Positions 1 through 9,508 of a stretch of DNA of 64,000 nucleotides are shown here, piece by piece; the first letter of the stretch is position 1; each line of letters opens with the position of its first letter. The position numbers and the translations under genes were made by a program. The notes below the pieces were generated by a model that was given only the letters and a program-made list of their open reading frames with translations, was not told where the DNA came from and searched no databases. Source of the DNA: Brevibacterium daeguense (GTDB taxonomy: Bacteria; Actinomycetota; Actinomycetes; Actinomycetales; Brevibacteriaceae); assembly GCF_021729135.1 (NCBI RefSeq), contig NZ_JAJTWW010000001.1, positions 186,001 to 250,000 on the forward strand, in the 5' to 3' direction.

Positions 1-275
1 ACCGGCAGGGCAACGACGTCGGCACCCAGTACCGGTCGGCGATGTTCTACCGGGACGATTCCGAGCAGGAGAAGTTCGCCCGGGCCATCGAACAGGCCCA
101 GGAGCACTTCGACAAGCCGATCGTGACGACGCTGGAGCCGTTGGAGACGTTCTACCCCGCGGAGGAGGTCCACCAGGACTTCTATACCCGCAACCCCTTC
201 AACGGCTACTGCACCTTCATCATCGACCCCAAGGTCGCGCGGGCGCGCGCACAGTATGCAGAATGGGTCGCATGA
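1..275 (+). CDS. msrA: Peptide-methionine (S)-S-oxide reductase, 3' part only
   Basis: This is the C-terminal part of MsrA, which reduces methionine-S-sulfoxide in oxidised proteins. The frame is open from the window edge and reads the family signature GNDVGTQYRSAM at the edge, then the conserved FYPAEEVHQDFY stretch and a GYC near the end. The catalytic N-terminal GCFW region lies outside the window. The TGA stop overlaps the ATG of the nitroreductase (ATGA), so the two genes are probably translationally coupled in a small redox-protection unit. The family assignment is firm; regulation cannot be judged because the promoter is missing. Confidence 0.93.
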   Translation, partial: RQGNDVGTQYRSAMFYRDDSEQEKFARAIEQAQEHFDKPIVTTLEPLETFYPAEEVHQDFYTRNPFNGYCTFIIDPKVARARAQYAEWVA

Positions 276-847
276 AGTTCTTCTCCGATCCCGTGCTGGA
301 GGCCATGGCCACCCGGCGGTCGGTGTCGAAGGTGGGGCCGGAGACGCCCAGCGACGCCGAGATCGCCGAGCTGCTCGCGGCCGTCACCCCGGTCGCCGAC
401 CACAAGGCGCTGCGACCGTGGCGACTCATCCTGCTGCGCGGCGACGACCGGGCGCGCCTCGGGGCCGCCCTCGACGCCGCGGCGGGGACGGAGCGCGAAC
501 CCGGCGAGCTCAACCCGAAGCCGTTCCGTGCGGAGCTGCTGATCGCGGTTGTCGCGAGCCCGAAGCCGCATCCGAAGGTGCCGGAGTGGGAGCAGCACGC
601 CACTGCCGCCGGCGCCGCCCACCTGCTCGAGCTGGCGCTGTGGCAGACCGGCTGGGGCGTGATGTGGCGCTCGGGCCTGCTCGCCAATGCCCCCGAGGTG
701 CGGGCGGTGCACGGGCTGGCCGAATCCGAGCACCTGATGGGCTGGCTCTACGTGGGCAGCATCGACGAATCCTTCCGTGCCCGGATGCGGGAATCCAACC
801 GCCCGGCCCTGGACCCGCAGCAGTTCCTGGGCCGGATGCCCCGGTGA
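272..847 (+). CDS. Nitroreductase family protein
   Basis: A 191-residue protein of the FMN-dependent nitroreductase fold, closest in style to the short YdjA-like branch. It begins with the family pattern AMATRRSVSK (about residues 10-19), which normally contacts FMN phosphate, and has the central LLELALWQTGWG helix typical of the fold. Substrate cannot be predicted; members reduce nitro compounds or quinones with NAD(P)H. I chose the ATG at 272 because it overlaps the msrA stop as ATGA; an in-frame ATG three codons upstream (263) is possible. Its own stop overlaps the GTG of the MFS gene, so the three genes look like one transcript. Confidence 0.85.
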   Translation: MKFFSDPVLEAMATRRSVSKVGPETPSDAEIAELLAAVTPVADHKALRPWRLILLRGDDRARLGAALDAAAGTEREPGELNPKPFRAELLIAVVASPKPHPKVPEWEQHATAAGAAHLLELALWQTGWGVMWRSGLLANAPEVRAVHGLAESEHLMGWLYVGSIDESFRARMRESNRPALDPQQFLGRMPR

Positions 848-2196
848 GCCGGATCGGGCAGCGTCGGGCCGCCTCCGCCATCCCCGCCGACATCTGGGTG
901 ATGGTGGCGGCGGCCTTCATCGTCGCCATCGGCTACGGGATCATCGCGCCGGTGCTGCCCCAGTTCGCCGAGTCCTTCGGCCTGGGAGTCACTGCCGCCA
1001 CCATCGTGGTCAGCTCCTTCGCATTCTTCCGGCTGATCTCCGCGCCCGCCGGCGGCAGCCTGGTCAATCGCCTCGGCGAGCGTCCCGTCTACGTGACGGG
1101 GCTGCTCATCGTGGCTGCCTCGACGTTCGCCGTGGCGCTGGCACAGAGCTACTGGCAGCTGCTGCTGTTCCGCGCTCTCGGCGGGCTCGGCTCGACGATG
1201 TTCACGGTGTCGGCGATGGCCCTCATCGTCCGCCTGGCTCCCGAGAACGCGCGCGCCCGCGCCTCGGGACTCTATGCGACGGCATTCCTGCTCGGCAACA
1301 TCGCAGGCCCGGTGGTCGGGGGGATGATGGCCGGCTTCGGCATGCGCGTGCCCTTCGTCGTCTACGCCGTCGCGCTCGTGATCGCTGCCGCCGTCGTGCA
1401 CCTCCGGCTGGGCCGCAACGAGCAGGTGGTGGCAGCCGAGGAGTCGAGCGCTGATCCCGACGGCACCGATGCCGATCGCACTGCTTTCGATGGCACCGAT
1501 GCCGACGGCACCGATCCCGAGGCGCCCGCCGGCGAGTCGACCGCGCCCGCCGCTGTGCCCACAACGCTCGCAGATGAGCCCGGGGCACGTCCCGTGATGC
1601 GCTTCCGCGAGGCCTGGCAGGACTCGGCGTACCGGGCAGCGCTGTTCTCCGGAGCGGTCCACGGCTGGACCTCCATGGGCATCCGGGTGGCGCTCTACCC
1701 GCTGTTCGCGCTCCACGTGCTCGGCGCCGGCGCTGCGGTGTCCGGACTGGCCCTGACCGTGTTCGCCGCGGGCAACGCGGTGGCCGTGATGGTCGTCGGC
1801 CGCTTCGCCGACGTCCGCGGGCGCCGGCCGTTCATCCTCATGGGCCTGGTGATCCTCGGCCTGTCCACCATCGCGCTCGGCTTCTCCACGTCGATCCCGG
1901 TGTTCTTCGCCCTCTCGGTCGTCGCCGGTGTGGGCGCCGGCCTGCTCAACCCGGCGCAGCAGGCGACGGTCGCCGACGTCGTCGGGTCGCGGCGCTCCGG
2001 CGGCATCGTCCTGTCGCGGTACCAGATGGCCATCGACACCGGAGCGATCTTCGGGCCCGTCATCGCCGGCGCCCTGGCAGAGGGCTTCGGCTACTCGATG
2101 GCCTTCGTCGTCTCCGGAGCCCTCCCGCTGGTCGCCTTCGCGATCTGGCTCACCGGGAGGGAGACCCTGCCGCAGGCCGCTGAACCCGTGCGCTGA
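844..2196 (+). CDS. MFS transporter, probable drug/metabolite exporter
   Basis: A 450-residue inner-membrane protein with about twelve hydrophobic helices in two six-helix halves. The motif-A loops read GSLVNRLGERP in the first half and GRFADVRGRRP in the second, as in drug:proton antiporters of the major facilitator superfamily. The central cytoplasmic loop (about residues 198-250) is unusually acidic and carries several repeats of the type DGTDAD. The GTG start overlaps the nitroreductase stop (GTGA). The frame stays open far upstream, but those codons are antisense noise over the nitroreductase gene. The substrate is unknown; linkage to msrA and a nitroreductase suggests a stress or xenobiotic context, which is only inference. 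Confidence 0.88.
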   Translation: MSRIGQRRAASAIPADIWVMVAAAFIVAIGYGIIAPVLPQFAESFGLGVTAATIVVSSFAFFRLISAPAGGSLVNRLGERPVYVTGLLIVAASTFAVALAQSYWQLLLFRALGGLGSTMFTVSAMALIVRLAPENARARASGLYATAFLLGNIAGPVVGGMMAGFGMRVPFVVYAVALVIAAAVVHLRLGRNEQVVAAEESSADPDGTDADRTAFDGTDADGTDPEAPAGESTAPAAVPTTLADEPGARPVMRFREAWQDSAYRAALFSGAVHGWTSMGIRVALYPLFALHVLGAGAAVSGLALTVFAAGNAVAVMVVGRFADVRGRRPFILMGLVILGLSTIALGFSTSIPVFFALSVVAGVGAGLLNPAQQATVADVVGSRRSGGIVLSRYQMAIDTGAIFGPVIAGALAEGFGYSMAFVVSGALPLVAFAIWLTGRETLPQAAEPVR

Positions 2197-2328
2197 GCGC
2201 GCGGGGCAGCCCAGAGCCGACGGTGGGGAAAACCCGAGCGGAAGAGTGGGGGCAGTCGCGCGTCGGGCCGCCTTCCGACTCCGTAGGATGGAGCCCGTCG
2301 CCTCGCTCTCGCAGAAGGATCCCCGCCA

Positions 2329-5300
2329 TTGATCTCGCTGACACGCCTCAGCCTCAAGAACCGTGCCCTCATCGCCCTGATCTCGGTCTGCGCGGTGATC
2401 TTCGGCGTGATCGGCGCAGGCGCCCTCAAGCAGGAGCTCTTCCCATCCTTCCAGCTGCCCCAGGCAGTCGTGATCTCCCAGTACGAAGGTGCCTCCCCGG
2501 AAGCCGTTGAATCCGAGGTCACCGACCCGCTCGAAGCCGCGCTGACCGGCGTGGAGGAGGTGGAGTCGGTGTCGTCGGTCTCGACCACCGGCTCCTCGCA
2601 GATCACGGTGGACACGGCGTACGGCAATGACTCCGACGACATCGTCCGGGCGCTCCAGCGCGCGGTCTCGCAGGTCGAGTCCCAGCTGCCCGACGGCGTC
2701 GAGCCCTCGGTCACCGCGGGCAGCCTCGACGACTTCCCGGTCGTCGTGATGTCGGCGACCGGCCGGGCGGACACCGAGCAGCTCGCCGCGGACCTCGAGG
2801 ACATCGCGCTGCCGGAGCTGGAGGACGTCGAGGGCGTGCGCCAGGCCGCTGTCAGCGGCGACCCGGTGTTCGAGGTCGCCGTCGCCGTCAGAGAGGACGA
2901 CCTCGAGGACGAGGGCGTGTCGGTGGACCAGCTGGCGTCCATCCTGCAGGCCAACGGCATCCCGACCTCCGCCGGCGCGCTGCGCACCGGAGAGGGCATT
3001 GCGCCGGTCGAGGTCGGCACCCGCCTGCGCAGCGTCGAGGACATCGCGAACATCGCTGTCACCGGCGCGGACGGCCCGGTGCTCGTCAGGGACGTGGCCG
3101 ATGTCGAGCTGCGCGAAGCCGAGGCGACGTCGATCTCGCGCACGGACGGCAAGCCGTCACTGACCCTGTCCGTGACGAAGAAGCCCGACGCCAACACCGT
3201 GGACGTCTCCCACGGCGTGACGGCGGCACTGCCGCAGATCGAGCAGGCGCTGGGCGGCGACGTCGAGTTCTCCACCGTGTTCGACCAGGCGCCGTTCATC
3301 GAGCAGTCGATCGAGGACCTGATGGTCGAAGGCCTGCTCGGTCTGGTCTTCGCCGTCCTCATCATCCTCGTGTTCCTGCTGAGCGTGCGGGCCACGCTCA
3401 TCACCGCGATCTCCATCCCGCTGTCGCTGCTCGTGACCTTCGTCGGGCTGTGGATGGGCGGCTACACCCTGAACATGCTCACGCTCGGGGCGCTGACGAT
3501 CTCGATCGGACGCGTGGTCGACGACTCGATCGTGGTGATCGAGTCGATCCGCCGCAGGCATTCGCTGGGCGGCACGAAGTTCTCCAACATCCTCGCCGCG
3601 GTCGGCGAAGTGGCCGGTGCGATCACCGCATCCACTCTGACTTCCGTGGCGGTGTTCCTGCCCCTGGTCTTCGTCTCCGGCCAGACCGGGGAGCTGTTCC
3701 GACCCTTCGCGCTGACCGCGACGATCGCGCTGCTGAGCTCCCTCTTCGTGGCACTCACGATCGTCCCCGTCCTGGCCTACTGGTTCCTCCGGAATCGCGA
3801 GAGCCGGGTCAAGCTCACCGCCGAGCAGAAGGCCCGAGCCCGCCGCGATCGCGATTCGGCGCTGCGGCAGTGGAAGGCGGAGCGCCGGGCTGCCCGGCGC
3901 GCGGACGTGGACGTCGAGAACCCGACCGGTCGCCATGCGACGGACGAGCTGCCGATCGTCGGGACCGAGGCGCCGGAAGAGGCCGTCGAGATCGACGAGC
4001 TGGCGAGCCTCCGCTCCCCGGTCACCCGCCTGCAGAAGACCTACATCCCGGTCATCAACTGGACGACCAAACACCCGGTGCTCACAGTGATCGCCTCGGC
4101 CCTGGTGCTGATCGCGACCTTCGCCATGACGCCGCTGCTGAAGACGGAGCTGTTCGGCGACACGGGGCAGGACACCGTGCAGGCGATCCAGACCTTCGAG
4201 CCGGGGACGAGCCTCGAAGAGGCCGGCACGCTGGCAGAGCCGGTCGAGGACGTACTCGCCGAGCGACCCGAGATCGAGTCCTACCAGATGAGCGTCGGCA
4301 ACGACCCGCTGCTGAGCGGCTCGGCCGAACTGTCGGCCAACTACCTCATCAACCTCGGGCCCGATGTCGACACCGCGGCCATCAGCGCGGACCTGCAGGC
4401 CGAGTTCGACGAGCTCGCCGACGTCGGGGACCTCGAGGTGCTCTCCGGAGGGGCGATTCCCGGCGGGGAGACGATCGACGTCACCCTGACCGCCAACGAC
4501 ACCGAGGAGCTCCACCAGGGCGCCGAGGAGCTCGCGGCCGAGTTCGAGGGGCTCGACGTCGTGCAGTCGGTCACGACGGACCTCGAAGCCGTGCAGCCGA
4601 TCATCGAGGTCGACATCGATCGGGAGGAGGCCGCCGAGCGCGGTCTGTCGGAGACCGAGATCGGCAGCATCGTCTCCCGCGCAATGCGCGGGCAGCAGCT
4701 CGGCGAGGTCATCATCGACAACGTGTCGCACCGCGTGCTGCTCTTCAACGGCAGCGTGGAGACCGTCGAGGAGCTGCGCGAACTGGAGATCACCGTGCCC
4801 GCGCAGACCGCAGGCGCGGGAGCCGGTGCCGGTGCCTCGGGTGCCGCCGGTCCGGAAGGGCCGGCCGCGGCTCCGTCGGCCCCTGGCGGACTCGGGCCTG
4901 CCGCTCCGCAGACCGAGACGATCGAGCTCGACGAGGTCGCGGACGTCAGGGAGGAGCTGACACCGCCGAGCATCACCCACTCGGACGGCCTGCGCTCGGC
5001 CACGGTCAGCGTCACTCCCGGCGGGGACGACCTGGGTGCGGCGAGTGCGGAGGTCAGCGCAACGCTGGCCGGGGCAGAGCTGCCCGAAGCGGTCAGCGCC
5101 GAGATCGGCGGTGCATCCGCCGAGCAGCAGGAGTCGTTCCAGCAGCTCGGACTGGCGATGCTCGCCGCGATCCTCATCGTGTTCGTGATCCTGGTGGCGA
5201 CCTTCAAGTCGCTGCTTCAGCCGCTCATCCTGCTGGTGTCGATTCCCTTCGCGGCCACCGGCTCGATCGGCCTGCTGCTGCTGACCGACACTCCGCTGGG

Positions 5301-5709
5301 GCTCACCGCGATGATCGGGCTGCTCATGCTCATCGGCATCGTGGTGACGAACGCGATCGTCCTCATCGACCTCATCAACCGCTTCCGCGCTCGCGGGGTG
5401 CCGCTGCGGACAGCCGTCGTGCACGGTGCGCGGCTGCGGTACCGCCCGATCCTGATGACCGCGGCCGCGACGATCTTCGCGCTCGTGCCGATGGCGCTGG
5501 GGCTCACCGGCGGCGGCGTGTTCATCTCCAAGCCGCTGGCGATCACCGTGATCGGCGGTCTGCTCAGCTCGACGCTGCTCACCCTGATCCTCGTGCCGGT
5601 GCTCTACCAGCTGCTCGAGGGAGTCAAGGAGCGGCGGGCCGAGCGGCAGGTGATCACGGAGATGGCCCGCGGTCGCGTGATCGACGAAGCCGAGGCGGCT
5701 GCCGGGTGA
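2329..5709 (+). CDS. RND superfamily efflux transporter (AcrB/SwrC-like)
   Basis: A 1126-residue RND permease of the hydrophobe/amphiphile efflux type. The N-terminus NRALIALI...LKQELFPSFQLP and the paired large extracytoplasmic domains followed by six-helix bundles are diagnostic; the TM4-like helix carries ISIGRVVDDSIVVIES with the conserved Asp pair used for proton relay. No membrane-fusion or outer-membrane partner lies nearby, as for SwrC of Gram-positives. Two insertions stand out: a highly charged cytoplasmic stretch (about residues 490-565) and a Gly/Ala/Pro-rich linker in the second external domain (about 823-865). The TTG start follows AGAAGGAT at good spacing; a TAGGAT -10 candidate lies at 2284-2289. 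Confidence 0.9.
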   Translation: MISLTRLSLKNRALIALISVCAVIFGVIGAGALKQELFPSFQLPQAVVISQYEGASPEAVESEVTDPLEAALTGVEEVESVSSVSTTGSSQITVDTAYGNDSDDIVRALQRAVSQVESQLPDGVEPSVTAGSLDDFPVVVMSATGRADTEQLAADLEDIALPELEDVEGVRQAAVSGDPVFEVAVAVREDDLEDEGVSVDQLASILQANGIPTSAGALRTGEGIAPVEVGTRLRSVEDIANIAVTGADGPVLVRDVADVELREAEATSISRTDGKPSLTLSVTKKPDANTVDVSHGVTAALPQIEQALGGDVEFSTVFDQAPFIEQSIEDLMVEGLLGLVFAVLIILVFLLSVRATLITAISIPLSLLVTFVGLWMGGYTLNMLTLGALTISIGRVVDDSIVVIESIRRRHSLGGTKFSNILAAVGEVAGAITASTLTSVAVFLPLVFVSGQTGELFRPFALTATIALLSSLFVALTIVPVLAYWFLRNRESRVKLTAEQKARARRDRDSALRQWKAERRAARRADVDVENPTGRHATDELPIVGTEAPEEAVEIDELASLRSPVTRLQKTYIPVINWTTKHPVLTVIASALVLIATFAMTPLLKTELFGDTGQDTVQAIQTFEPGTSLEEAGTLAEPVEDVLAERPEIESYQMSVGNDPLLSGSAELSANYLINLGPDVDTAAISADLQAEFDELADVGDLEVLSGGAIPGGETIDVTLTANDTEELHQGAEELAAEFEGLDVVQSVTTDLEAVQPIIEVDIDREEAAERGLSETEIGSIVSRAMRGQQLGEVIIDNVSHRVLLFNGSVETVEELRELEITVPAQTAGAGAGAGASGAAGPEGPAAAPSAPGGLGPAAPQTETIELDEVADVREELTPPSITHSDGLRSATVSVTPGGDDLGAASAEVSATLAGAELPEAVSAEIGGASAEQQESFQQLGLAMLAAILIVFVILVATFKSLLQPLILLVSIPFAATGSIGLLLLTDTPLGLTAMIGLLMLIGIVVTNAIVLIDLINRFRARGVPLRTAVVHGARLRYRPILMTAAATIFALVPMALGLTGGGVFISKPLAITVIGGLLSSTLLTLILVPVLYQLLEGVKERRAERQVITEMARGRVIDEAEAAAG

Positions 5710-6524
5710 CCGGCGACCGCCTCGGCCCCGGACCTGCCGCGGGGGACCGGCATCCCGCGTGGGGCTGGGAGCTGGCCCTGGTGGCCGGCGTCTCGCTCGC
5801 GCAGTCGGCGGTGTACGCCGTTGTCAACCTCATCGAGATCGCCACTCGGGCACCGCTGAGCGAGGCGCAGGCGCGGCTCAACGTCGAGCAGTCGACGCGG
5901 CCCTGGTTCGACCTGGTCTACCAGCTGCTGGGGATCGGCTTCGCGCTCGTGCCGGTCGCGCTCGCACTGTTCCTCATGAGTCGCGACCGGGTCTGGCAGG
6001 CGGCAGGGGCCGAGGTCGGTGACGTCCGCCCCGCAGCCCGCCGGATGGGATTCGACTTCGCCCGCCCCGGCAGGGACCTGTCACAGGGTCTCGCCCTGTT
6101 CGCCGTCATCGGGCTGGGCACGCTTGCGGTCTACTGGGCCGGCCGCGGACTGGGGCTGACTGCGGAGATCCTGCCGAACAACCTCAGCGCCCACTGGTGG
6201 ACCGTGCCGGTCCTGGTGCTGGCGGCGGCGAAGAACGGAATCCTCGAAGAGGTGCTGCTGCTGGGCTACGGCGTCGACAGGCTGGAGAAGCTGCGGGTCT
6301 CGCCGTGGCTGATCATCATCGGCCTGGCGCTGTTCCGCGGCACCTATCACCTGTACCAGGGCATCGGCCCGTTCATCGGCAATGTGCTCATGGGCCTGCT
6401 GTTCGGCTTCCTGTACCTGCGCCATCGCAGGGTGATGCCGTTCGTGGTCGCCCACACGGTGATCGACGCGGTCGGCTTCCTGGCCCCCGGGATCCTCGCG
6501 GCCGTCGACCCGCTCAGATCGTGA
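5706..6524 (+). CDS. CPBP family intramembrane metalloprotease
   Basis: A 272-residue multi-spanning membrane protein of the CPBP (Abi/CaaX-protease-like) family. The expected motifs occur in order: a Glu-Glu pair in GILEEVLLLGY (near residue 182), FRGTYHLYQG with the metal-binding His about 30 residues later, and a third His/Asp motif AHTVIDAVGF near the C-terminus. The first motif lacks the usual Arg (EExxxR). The GTG start overlaps the RND transporter stop (GTGA), implying coupling and perhaps a shared role in envelope homeostasis. Its 3' end overlaps the convergent VOC gene by 11 bases. The substrate is unknown. Confidence 0.85.
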   Translation: MTGDRLGPGPAAGDRHPAWGWELALVAGVSLAQSAVYAVVNLIEIATRAPLSEAQARLNVEQSTRPWFDLVYQLLGIGFALVPVALALFLMSRDRVWQAAGAEVGDVRPAARRMGFDFARPGRDLSQGLALFAVIGLGTLAVYWAGRGLGLTAEILPNNLSAHWWTVPVLVLAAAKNGILEEVLLLGYGVDRLEKLRVSPWLIIIGLALFRGTYHLYQGIGPFIGNVLMGLLFGFLYLRHRRVMPFVVAHTVIDAVGFLAPGILAAVDPLRS

Positions 6525-7155
6525 CGGGCCCCTTCGGGGTCTCGAAGGTCACCGACAGGAGGCCGGGCGTGCCGTGCGGCGCTGTCCAATCGATGTTGAC
6601 CTCCGGGATGGGCTTGGGCTCATCGGTGCCGAGCCAGTCGCGCAGCCGGTCGCGGTCGCCGGCGATCTCCAGCGCCGAGATCGCGACTCCGGAGTTCGCG
6701 CCGCGGGCCGAGGGGTGGCGCTCGGCGGGGGAGATCCAGTGGATGAAGAACGGCAGCTGCGGGTCCGCGATCAAACCCTTGACACCGATCTGCTTCCACA
6801 GGATCTCGATGCCGTCGTCGGGCGTGCGGTTGCCGTCGACGGCCTTCCGCTCGAGGCGCTCCTCGACCGGTGCGAGCTCGTCCACGGAGACGCACCAGCC
6901 CATCCAGCCGCCGCCGAGCGCGCTGCGGGCGCGGACGGCCTGGCCGAACGGCGTGCTCAGCGCCGCGGGGTGCTCGAGCGCTTCGACGACCTCGACGTAA
7001 TGCCCGTCGGCAAGCGGGAAGATGAGATTTCGGGTCCCGAACCTGGGATGGACACCGCCGTTGTAGGGCTGGATGCCGAGCTGCTCGGCCAGCCGTGCAG
7101 CAGTGGCCTCATAGCCGTCGGGTTCGCTGGCGAATGAGACATGATCGAGATACAT
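6514..7155 (-). CDS. VOC family protein, glyoxalase-like domain
   Basis: A 213-residue protein beginning MYLDHVSFAS, the usual first strand of a vicinal-oxygen-chelate fold, followed by GTRNLIFPLADGHYVEVVEAL, which supplies the typical second metal or substrate strand. The C-terminal half (WISPAERHP to the end) resembles the second module of the Glyoxalase_3 group (PF13468). No substrate can be inferred. I preferred the ATG at 7155 to one six codons upstream because family members begin with this strand. The gene is monocistronic and convergent with the CPBP gene. A lower-GC tract at about 7190-7235 upstream probably holds its promoter. Confidence 0.75.
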   Translation of the reverse strand: MYLDHVSFASEPDGYEATAARLAEQLGIQPYNGGVHPRFGTRNLIFPLADGHYVEVVEALEHPAALSTPFGQAVRARSALGGGWMGWCVSVDELAPVEERLERKAVDGNRTPDDGIEILWKQIGVKGLIADPQLPFFIHWISPAERHPSARGANSGVAISALEIAGDRDRLRDWLGTDEPKPIPEVNIDWTAPHGTPGLLSVTFETPKGPVTI

Positions 7156-7250
7156 GGTCAGAGAATTGCACATTGCCCGGGCACCCGCTCATAAGGGATG
7201 CCTTACTTGAAAAATGTGATTTCTGTCTCATCTGCTGCGCTGGGCGGACG

Positions 7251-7284
7251 ACTGAGGCGGGAAGCCTCGGCTCCCCGCCTCAGT
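7251..7284 (-). terminator. Hairpin downstream of ppa
   Basis: An inverted repeat with 11-bp outer arms (ACTGAGGCGGG / CCCGCCTCAGT) and a smaller inner AGCC/GGCT pairing. It sits about 70 bases beyond the ppa stop on the minus strand and has no clear U-tract, as often in actinomycete terminators. Confidence 0.6.
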
Positions 7285-7353
7285 CGGTGATCGCCGCGGC
7301 GCCCGGACGCCGCCGCTGCGCTCAGCCCACTCGCCTCATGCCGCGCGGCTCGC

Positions 7354-7950
7354 CTACGCGTCGCGGCCCTGCCGGCCCTCGCGGTCATCGCCGCCGGCAC
7401 CGGTCGGCTGCTCGTCCACACCGCGCCCCTGGCGTCCCTCGCGGTCCTCTTCCTCGCCGGTGGGCTGCCCTGCGGCCTTGAACCGCTCGACCGAGGCCCG
7501 CACCTCGGCCTCCGCCTCCTCGCGGCTCGCCCAGGTGGACCCCTTCACGTACTTGCCGGGTTCGAGGTCCTTGTAGTGCACGAAGAAGTGCTCGATCGCG
7601 TCGAGGGTGAACTTGTCGACGTCGGCGATGTCCTGCACCTCGTCCCAGCGCGGATCGCCTGCGACCACGGCCAGCACCTTGTCGTCGCCGCCGGCCTCGT
7701 CCTCCATGCGGAACATGCCGACCGGACGGACGTCGACATCGCAGCCGGGGAACACGGATTCGGTGAGGAGCAGCAGCACGTCGAGCGGATCGCCGTCCAG
7801 GCCGAGCGTGTCGTCCAGGTAGCCGTAGTCCGCGGGGTACGCCATCGAGGTGTAGAGATAGCGGTCGAGCTTCACCCGGCCGGTCTCGTGATCCACCTCG
7901 TACTTGTTGCGCGAACCCTTCGGGATTTCGATCGTGGCCAAGAGCTCCAT
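7354..7950 (-). CDS. ppa: Inorganic pyrophosphatase with extended C-terminal tail
   Basis: A family I soluble pyrophosphatase of 198 residues that hydrolyses PPi to phosphate and drives biosynthetic reactions forward. Signature parts are [27 protein letters not shown] and the metal-binding [10 protein letters not shown]. The catalytic domain ends near residue 165; after it comes a hydrophilic tail with two copies of a [12 protein letters not shown] motif, longer than in most relatives. The ATG at 7950 is preceded by AGGAGA at correct spacing. A -35/-10 pair (TTGCGG, CATTAT, 16 nt apart) is visible about 30 bases upstream on the minus strand. It is divergent from dacB, as in other actinomycetes. 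Confidence 0.93.
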   Translation of the reverse strand: MELLATIEIPKGSRNKYEVDHETGRVKLDRYLYTSMAYPADYGYLDDTLGLDGDPLDVLLLLTESVFPGCDVDVRPVGMFRMEDEAGGDDKVLAVVAGDPRWDEVQDIADVDKFTLDAIEHFFVHYKDLEPGKYVKGSTWASREEAEAEVRASVERFKAAGQPTGEEEDREGRQGRGVDEQPTGAGGDDREGRQGRDA

Positions 7951-8068
7951 GGATTCTCCTTGTGGATGAGTGCAGTTCGGGTCTCCATTAGCATAATGAA
8001 GGTGCGGACGCCGCCCGCAATCGGCGCAGGACCGGCGGATCGGCACTCGGCCGAGGACAGGACGGATT

Positions 8069-9508
8069 GTGGAGCAGAGCAGACGCGAAGCGCGGAGACG
8101 GCAGCGCAGCCGGTCGCGCCGCGGCGGCCTCATCGCCGGCGGTCTGGCGGTTCTGCTCGTCGGCTACGGAACCGCCGACGCGCTCGACGCCGTGCCCGGC
8201 ATCCTCACCTTCGAAGCGCCCATCGAGGTCCAGCCCCTGCCCCAGCCGGTTGCCCGTGCGGTGCCGGCGGACGCCGCCGCACCGCTGCCCTCCGATGCGC
8301 CGATCCCGCAGTCGCTCGGCTCCCGCCTGCAGCCTGTCCTCGACCAGGACGGCATGACCGGTGCGCTGGGCGTCGACATCCGCGACGCGGCCACCGGCGA
8401 GGTCCTCTACGCCGTGGACGAGGCCGCCGCCCGGACGCCGGCCTCGGTGACCAAGGTGCTCACCGCGGCCGCGGCTCTCGGCGCCGTGGGTGCGGACACG
8501 CGGTTCACGACTGCGGCACGGCTGTCGCCGACCGAGGGAACCACCGGTACGGTCCACCTCGTCGGCGGCGGGGACGTGCTGCTGGGCGCGGGCGCCTCGG
8601 ACCCGGATGCCGTGATCGGGCACGCCGGCCTCGCCTCGCTCGCCGAGCAGACGGCCTCGGGCCTGCGCGCGGCCGGCGTGGACACGGTCACGGTCGCAGC
8701 GGACCTGTCCCGCTACCCCGGCCCGAGCTTCAACGCCGGCTGGGACCAGGTCGACGTCGCCAACGGCTACATCGCCCCGATCGTGCCGCTCATGGTCAAC
8801 TCCGCCCTGACCTCCGACGCTCCGGGCAGCGCGCGCCAGGACGACCCCGCCGGCGCGGCCGTCGCCGCCTTCGCCGCGGCCCTGGAGGACCGGGGCATCG
8901 CCGCGGCCACCGCTGATCCCGGCGCGGCGCCGGCGGACTCGGCGCTGCTGGGCACGGTGGAATCCGCGCCGGTCTCCGCTGTGGTGCGGCACCTGCTGCT
9001 CGCCAGTGACAATGTCGTGTCCGAGGTGATGGGCCGGGAGGTCGCGCTGGCACTGGACCGGCCCGGCTCCGCGGCCGAGGCTCCGGCCGCCGTCATCGCA
9101 GCGCTCGCCGCCCAGCAGCTCGACACCGGTTCGATCGAGCTGGCCGACACCTCCGGGCTCGACTACGCCAATCGGATCTCTGCCCACGACCTGACGACGA
9201 TCCTGCAGGCGGCGGCCACCTCGGACGGGGATCTGTCCCTGCTGCTGCCGAGCCTTCCCGTCGGCGGACTGTCCGGCACGCTGTTCGACCGCTACCTCGA
9301 CGAGGACACTGACGATGCCGCAGGTCGCGTGAGCGCCAAGACCGGCTCCCTGCGCACCGTGTCCTCCCTGGCAGGCTCGGTGCTCACGCAGGACGGGCGC
9401 CTCGTCGTGTTCTCCCTGCTGTCCGACGGGCTCGCCCCGGGCAGCGCGGGGGCGGCTCGGCAGGTCATCGATGAGGCCGTCACGGTGATCGCGGAGTGCG
9501 GCTGCTGA
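8069..9508 (+). CDS. dacB: D-alanyl-D-alanine carboxypeptidase/endopeptidase (PBP4 type)
   Basis: A 479-residue class C penicillin-binding protein of the S13 peptidase family, acting outside the membrane to trim peptidoglycan stem peptides. A positively charged N-terminus ([14 protein letters not shown]) and one hydrophobic segment (about residues 20-38) anchor or export it. The three active-site motifs are present: SVTK near residue 126, SDN near 313 and KTG near 424. The start is GTG. The stop overlaps the next start (TGATG), so it is coupled to the downstream zinc protease and tilS, an arrangement conserved in actinomycetes. Confidence 0.9.
   Translation: MEQSRREARRRQRSRSRRGGLIAGGLAVLLVGYGTADALDAVPGILTFEAPIEVQPLPQPVARAVPADAAAPLPSDAPIPQSLGSRLQPVLDQDGMTGALGVDIRDAATGEVLYAVDEAAARTPASVTKVLTAAAALGAVGADTRFTTAARLSPTEGTTGTVHLVGGGDVLLGAGASDPDAVIGHAGLASLAEQTASGLRAAGVDTVTVAADLSRYPGPSFNAGWDQVDVANGYIAPIVPLMVNSALTSDAPGSARQDDPAGAAVAAFAAALEDRGIAAATADPGAAPADSALLGTVESAPVSAVVRHLLLASDNVVSEVMGREVALALDRPGSAAEAPAAVIAALAAQQLDTGSIELADTSGLDYANRISAHDLTTILQAAATSDGDLSLLLPSLPVGGLSGTLFDRYLDEDTDDAAGRVSAKTGSLRTVSSLAGSVLTQDGRLVVFSLLSDGLAPGSAGAARQVIDEAVTVIAECGC

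Noticed and set aside
3450-5705. Long in-frame extension upstream of the CPBP gene (as also upstream of resB, folBK and the MFS gene)
   Set aside because: It lies out of frame over a firmly identified gene and has no coding character. A GTG overlapping the upstream stop is a better start.
7192-7206. TAAGG-N4-CCTTA palindrome considered as a DtxR/IdeR iron box
   Set aside because: Only the short arms fit. The 19-bp iron-box pattern is not matched and the neighbouring VOC gene has no iron link.
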